DNA of 11,096 bases from positions 1 through 11,096 of the forward strand of contig JALLPB010001123.1 in the NCBI GenBank assembly GCA_036939975.1. The letters run 5' to 3'. The notes beneath the pieces were generated by a model. The model ran no database searches. It saw only the letters and a program-made list of their open reading frames with translations, and was not told the DNA's origin. Both the position numbers and the translations under genes were made by a program. Positions 10,171-11,096 of the stretch are shown piece by piece (the first letter of the stretch is position 1; every line of letters starts with the position of its first letter). This stretch comes from Cyclostephanos tholiformis (lineage: Eukaryota; Bacillariophyta; Thalassiosirophyceae; Thalassiosirales; Thalassiosiraceae).

Positions 10171-10214
10171 CTAAGGGTTAGCTAAGGTTTAGCTAAAGGT
10201 TAGCTAAGGGTTAG
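10171..10214. repeat. Four tandem copies of an 11-bp repeat (left arm)
   Basis: Units of 11 bp: CTAAGGGTTAG, CTAAGGTTTAG, CTAAAGGTTAG, CTAAGGGTTAG. The first and last are identical and the middle two each differ slightly. The unit is itself near-palindromic (CTAA-GGG-TTAG). It is the reverse complement of the array at 10327-10370. Confidence 0.9.
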
Positions 10215-10247
10215 GAGTTGGTTGGCATAGCCATAGCTAGTCTCATT

Positions 10248-10316
10248 GGCATGTACTAATTCCAATTCAAGCGGAGTTTTAGGAAAAGTTTTTCCTTGTA
10301 GGCATGAACTAATTCC
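10248..10316. repeat. Spaced direct repeat inside the foldback loop
   Basis: GGCATGTACTAATTCC at 10248-10263 recurs at 10301-10316 with one mismatch (GGCATGAACTAATTCC), 53 bp apart. Between them lies a short hairpin, AGGAAAA-GT-TTTTCCT, at 10281-10296. Confidence 0.75.
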
Positions 10317-10326
10317 TAATTATTTC

Positions 10327-10370
10327 CTAACCCTTAGTTAACCCTTAGTTAACCATTAGTTAACCATTAG
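10327..10370. repeat. Four tandem copies of an 11-bp repeat (right arm, inverted)
   Basis: Units of 11 bp: CTAACCCTTAG, TTAACCCTTAG, TTAACCATTAG, TTAACCATTAG. The first is the exact reverse complement of the left-arm consensus. With the left array it brackets 112 bp, giving equal 44-bp arms that could fold back. Confidence 0.9.
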
Positions 10371-11041
10371 TTACCTCCTGAAGACTATTGTCTATAAGGC
10401 CGTAGTATGTGTAGATGTGTCTGTACCCCCCGACCCACATACAGTTGGAAAGCTGAGACTGTCCTCTTTCTCCCTATCTTATTATTTTGGGTTGTACACT
10501 TTGAAATGTATTTGAGATAAATATGCCAAAAGTAATAGTATCTTTTTAAAGAATAGTAGACTCTATTGAACACAAATAAAATGTGAGGACACACCATTTT
10601 GCATACTATTCCTATTTAGAATCTACAACAGCATTAATTATTTATTATGACCAGATAGTTCAAAAAAGACCTTGAGGGAACAAAAAATTTCATAGATACT
10701 ATAGGTTGACAGTACATAGAAGCTACGATAGGAGTAGTATGAACAATGAAAAAAGGTTTGCAGATTTGTGTTAAGGATAGTGACTATTGCATGGCCTGGT
10801 AAAGAGATATGTTGTGGTATTGTACTCCGAGTGCCTTTTTTCTCGTGGCTAACAAACTCCTAATAACTAACAATCCCCCCCCATAGCATGAATATGGCAT
10901 CCCTATTGCACGCCATTACCTGAGAGTGCTGGGAGTGCACCACCACCAATAAAGGAATTGCGGAATGCCCCTGCCCCAACTGCTGGTCGGAAAAGTATGC
11001 TGGCACAACACAAAAAGTGAACAAACTAACTACCATATATG

Positions 11042-11075
11042 CCGGGGTTTAAGAACCACCGGGGTTTAAGAACCA
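11042..11075. repeat. Perfect 17-bp tandem duplication
   Basis: CCGGGGTTTAAGAACCA occurs twice with no gap, 11042-11058 and 11059-11075. It may be the start of a longer repeat or an element terminus, but only 21 bp remain to the window edge. Confidence 0.85.
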
Positions 11076-11096
11076 GACACTAAATCTATCTAAATT

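Larger units (their letters stand above)
10104..10376. mobile_element. Candidate foldback/MITE-like element
   Basis: The two inverted 11-bp arrays are enclosed by an outer inverted octamer, AGGTAACT at 10104-10111 and AGTTACCT at 10369-10376. Further outward or inward GCCTTAT-type sequences also occur in opposite orientation (about 10135 and 10397). There is no coding capacity. Clear target-site duplications were not found, so the ends and the mobile nature are uncertain. Confidence 0.35.
9272..11096. other. Intergenic AT-rich region without a convincing gene
   Basis: No long open frame with recognisable protein motifs, no tRNA or rRNA signature, and no splice-linked exons were found. The frames that exist are under 80 codons. 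GC content falls clearly to the right of about 9700. It contains a 17-bp-arm palindrome, paired inverted arrays of an 11-bp repeat, a spaced direct repeat, a short C tract near 10876 and a 17-bp tandem duplication, annotated separately. A neighbouring gene may begin beyond the right edge. Confidence 0.6.

Noticed and set aside
10171..10370. Telomere-like TTAGGG/CCCTAA arrays
   Set aside because: The period is 11 bp, not 6, the units are only four per array, and the two arrays point in opposite directions, which fits a foldback repeat better than an interstitial telomere.
10385..10597. 70-codon minus-strand frame rich in Tyr, Ile and Lys
   Set aside because: Composition fits random AT-rich DNA; no motif and no neighbouring exon.
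9272..11096. CRISPR array, tRNA or rRNA
   Set aside because: No regularly spaced repeats with unique spacers, and no cloverleaf or TPsiC-like box seen. The spliced genes also make a prokaryotic source unlikely.

Overview
The window is eukaryotic nuclear DNA, most likely from a microalga and probably a diatom. The evidence is two large protein genes broken by short GT-AG introns (71-354 bp, donors GTGAGT, GTAAGT or GTGAGA), long disordered and simple-repeat stretches inside otherwise conserved enzymes, and a TtcA-type thiolation domain of bacterial character inside a spliced gene. The diatom assignment is an inference from gene style; no marker gene proves it.

Layout. Bases 51-3783 (+) hold a three-exon gene for a 1187-residue flavin amine oxidase of the LSD1/polyamine-oxidase superfamily. 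Its FAD-binding core is interrupted by long low-complexity insertions, and it has a C-terminal extension with a Myb/SANT-like segment. After a 106-bp gap comes a convergent seven-exon gene, 9190-3890 (-), for a 1492-residue fusion protein. Its N-terminal half is a class V aminotransferase (cysteine desulfurase-like) with PLP-site Asp and Lys and an RGGC loop. Its C-terminal half is a TtcA-type PP-loop ATPase with SGGKDS, CAFC, HLDD and CPAC motifs. Both exon models were assembled by hand; every junction keeps frame and restores a family motif.

Right part. About 1.8 kb beyond the fusion gene (9272-11096) has no convincing gene. It is AT-rich and contains a perfect-arm-length 17-bp palindrome, two inverted arrays of an 11-bp repeat facing each other (a foldback or MITE-like structure), and a 17-bp tandem duplication near the right edge.

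How the genes work together. The two genes are tail to tail and show no sign of shared function: one is a likely chromatin or polyamine oxidase, the other a likely RNA or metabolite thiolation enzyme. The most notable item is the fusion, which would join a sulfur-mobilising enzyme to a sulfur-inserting enzyme in one chain.
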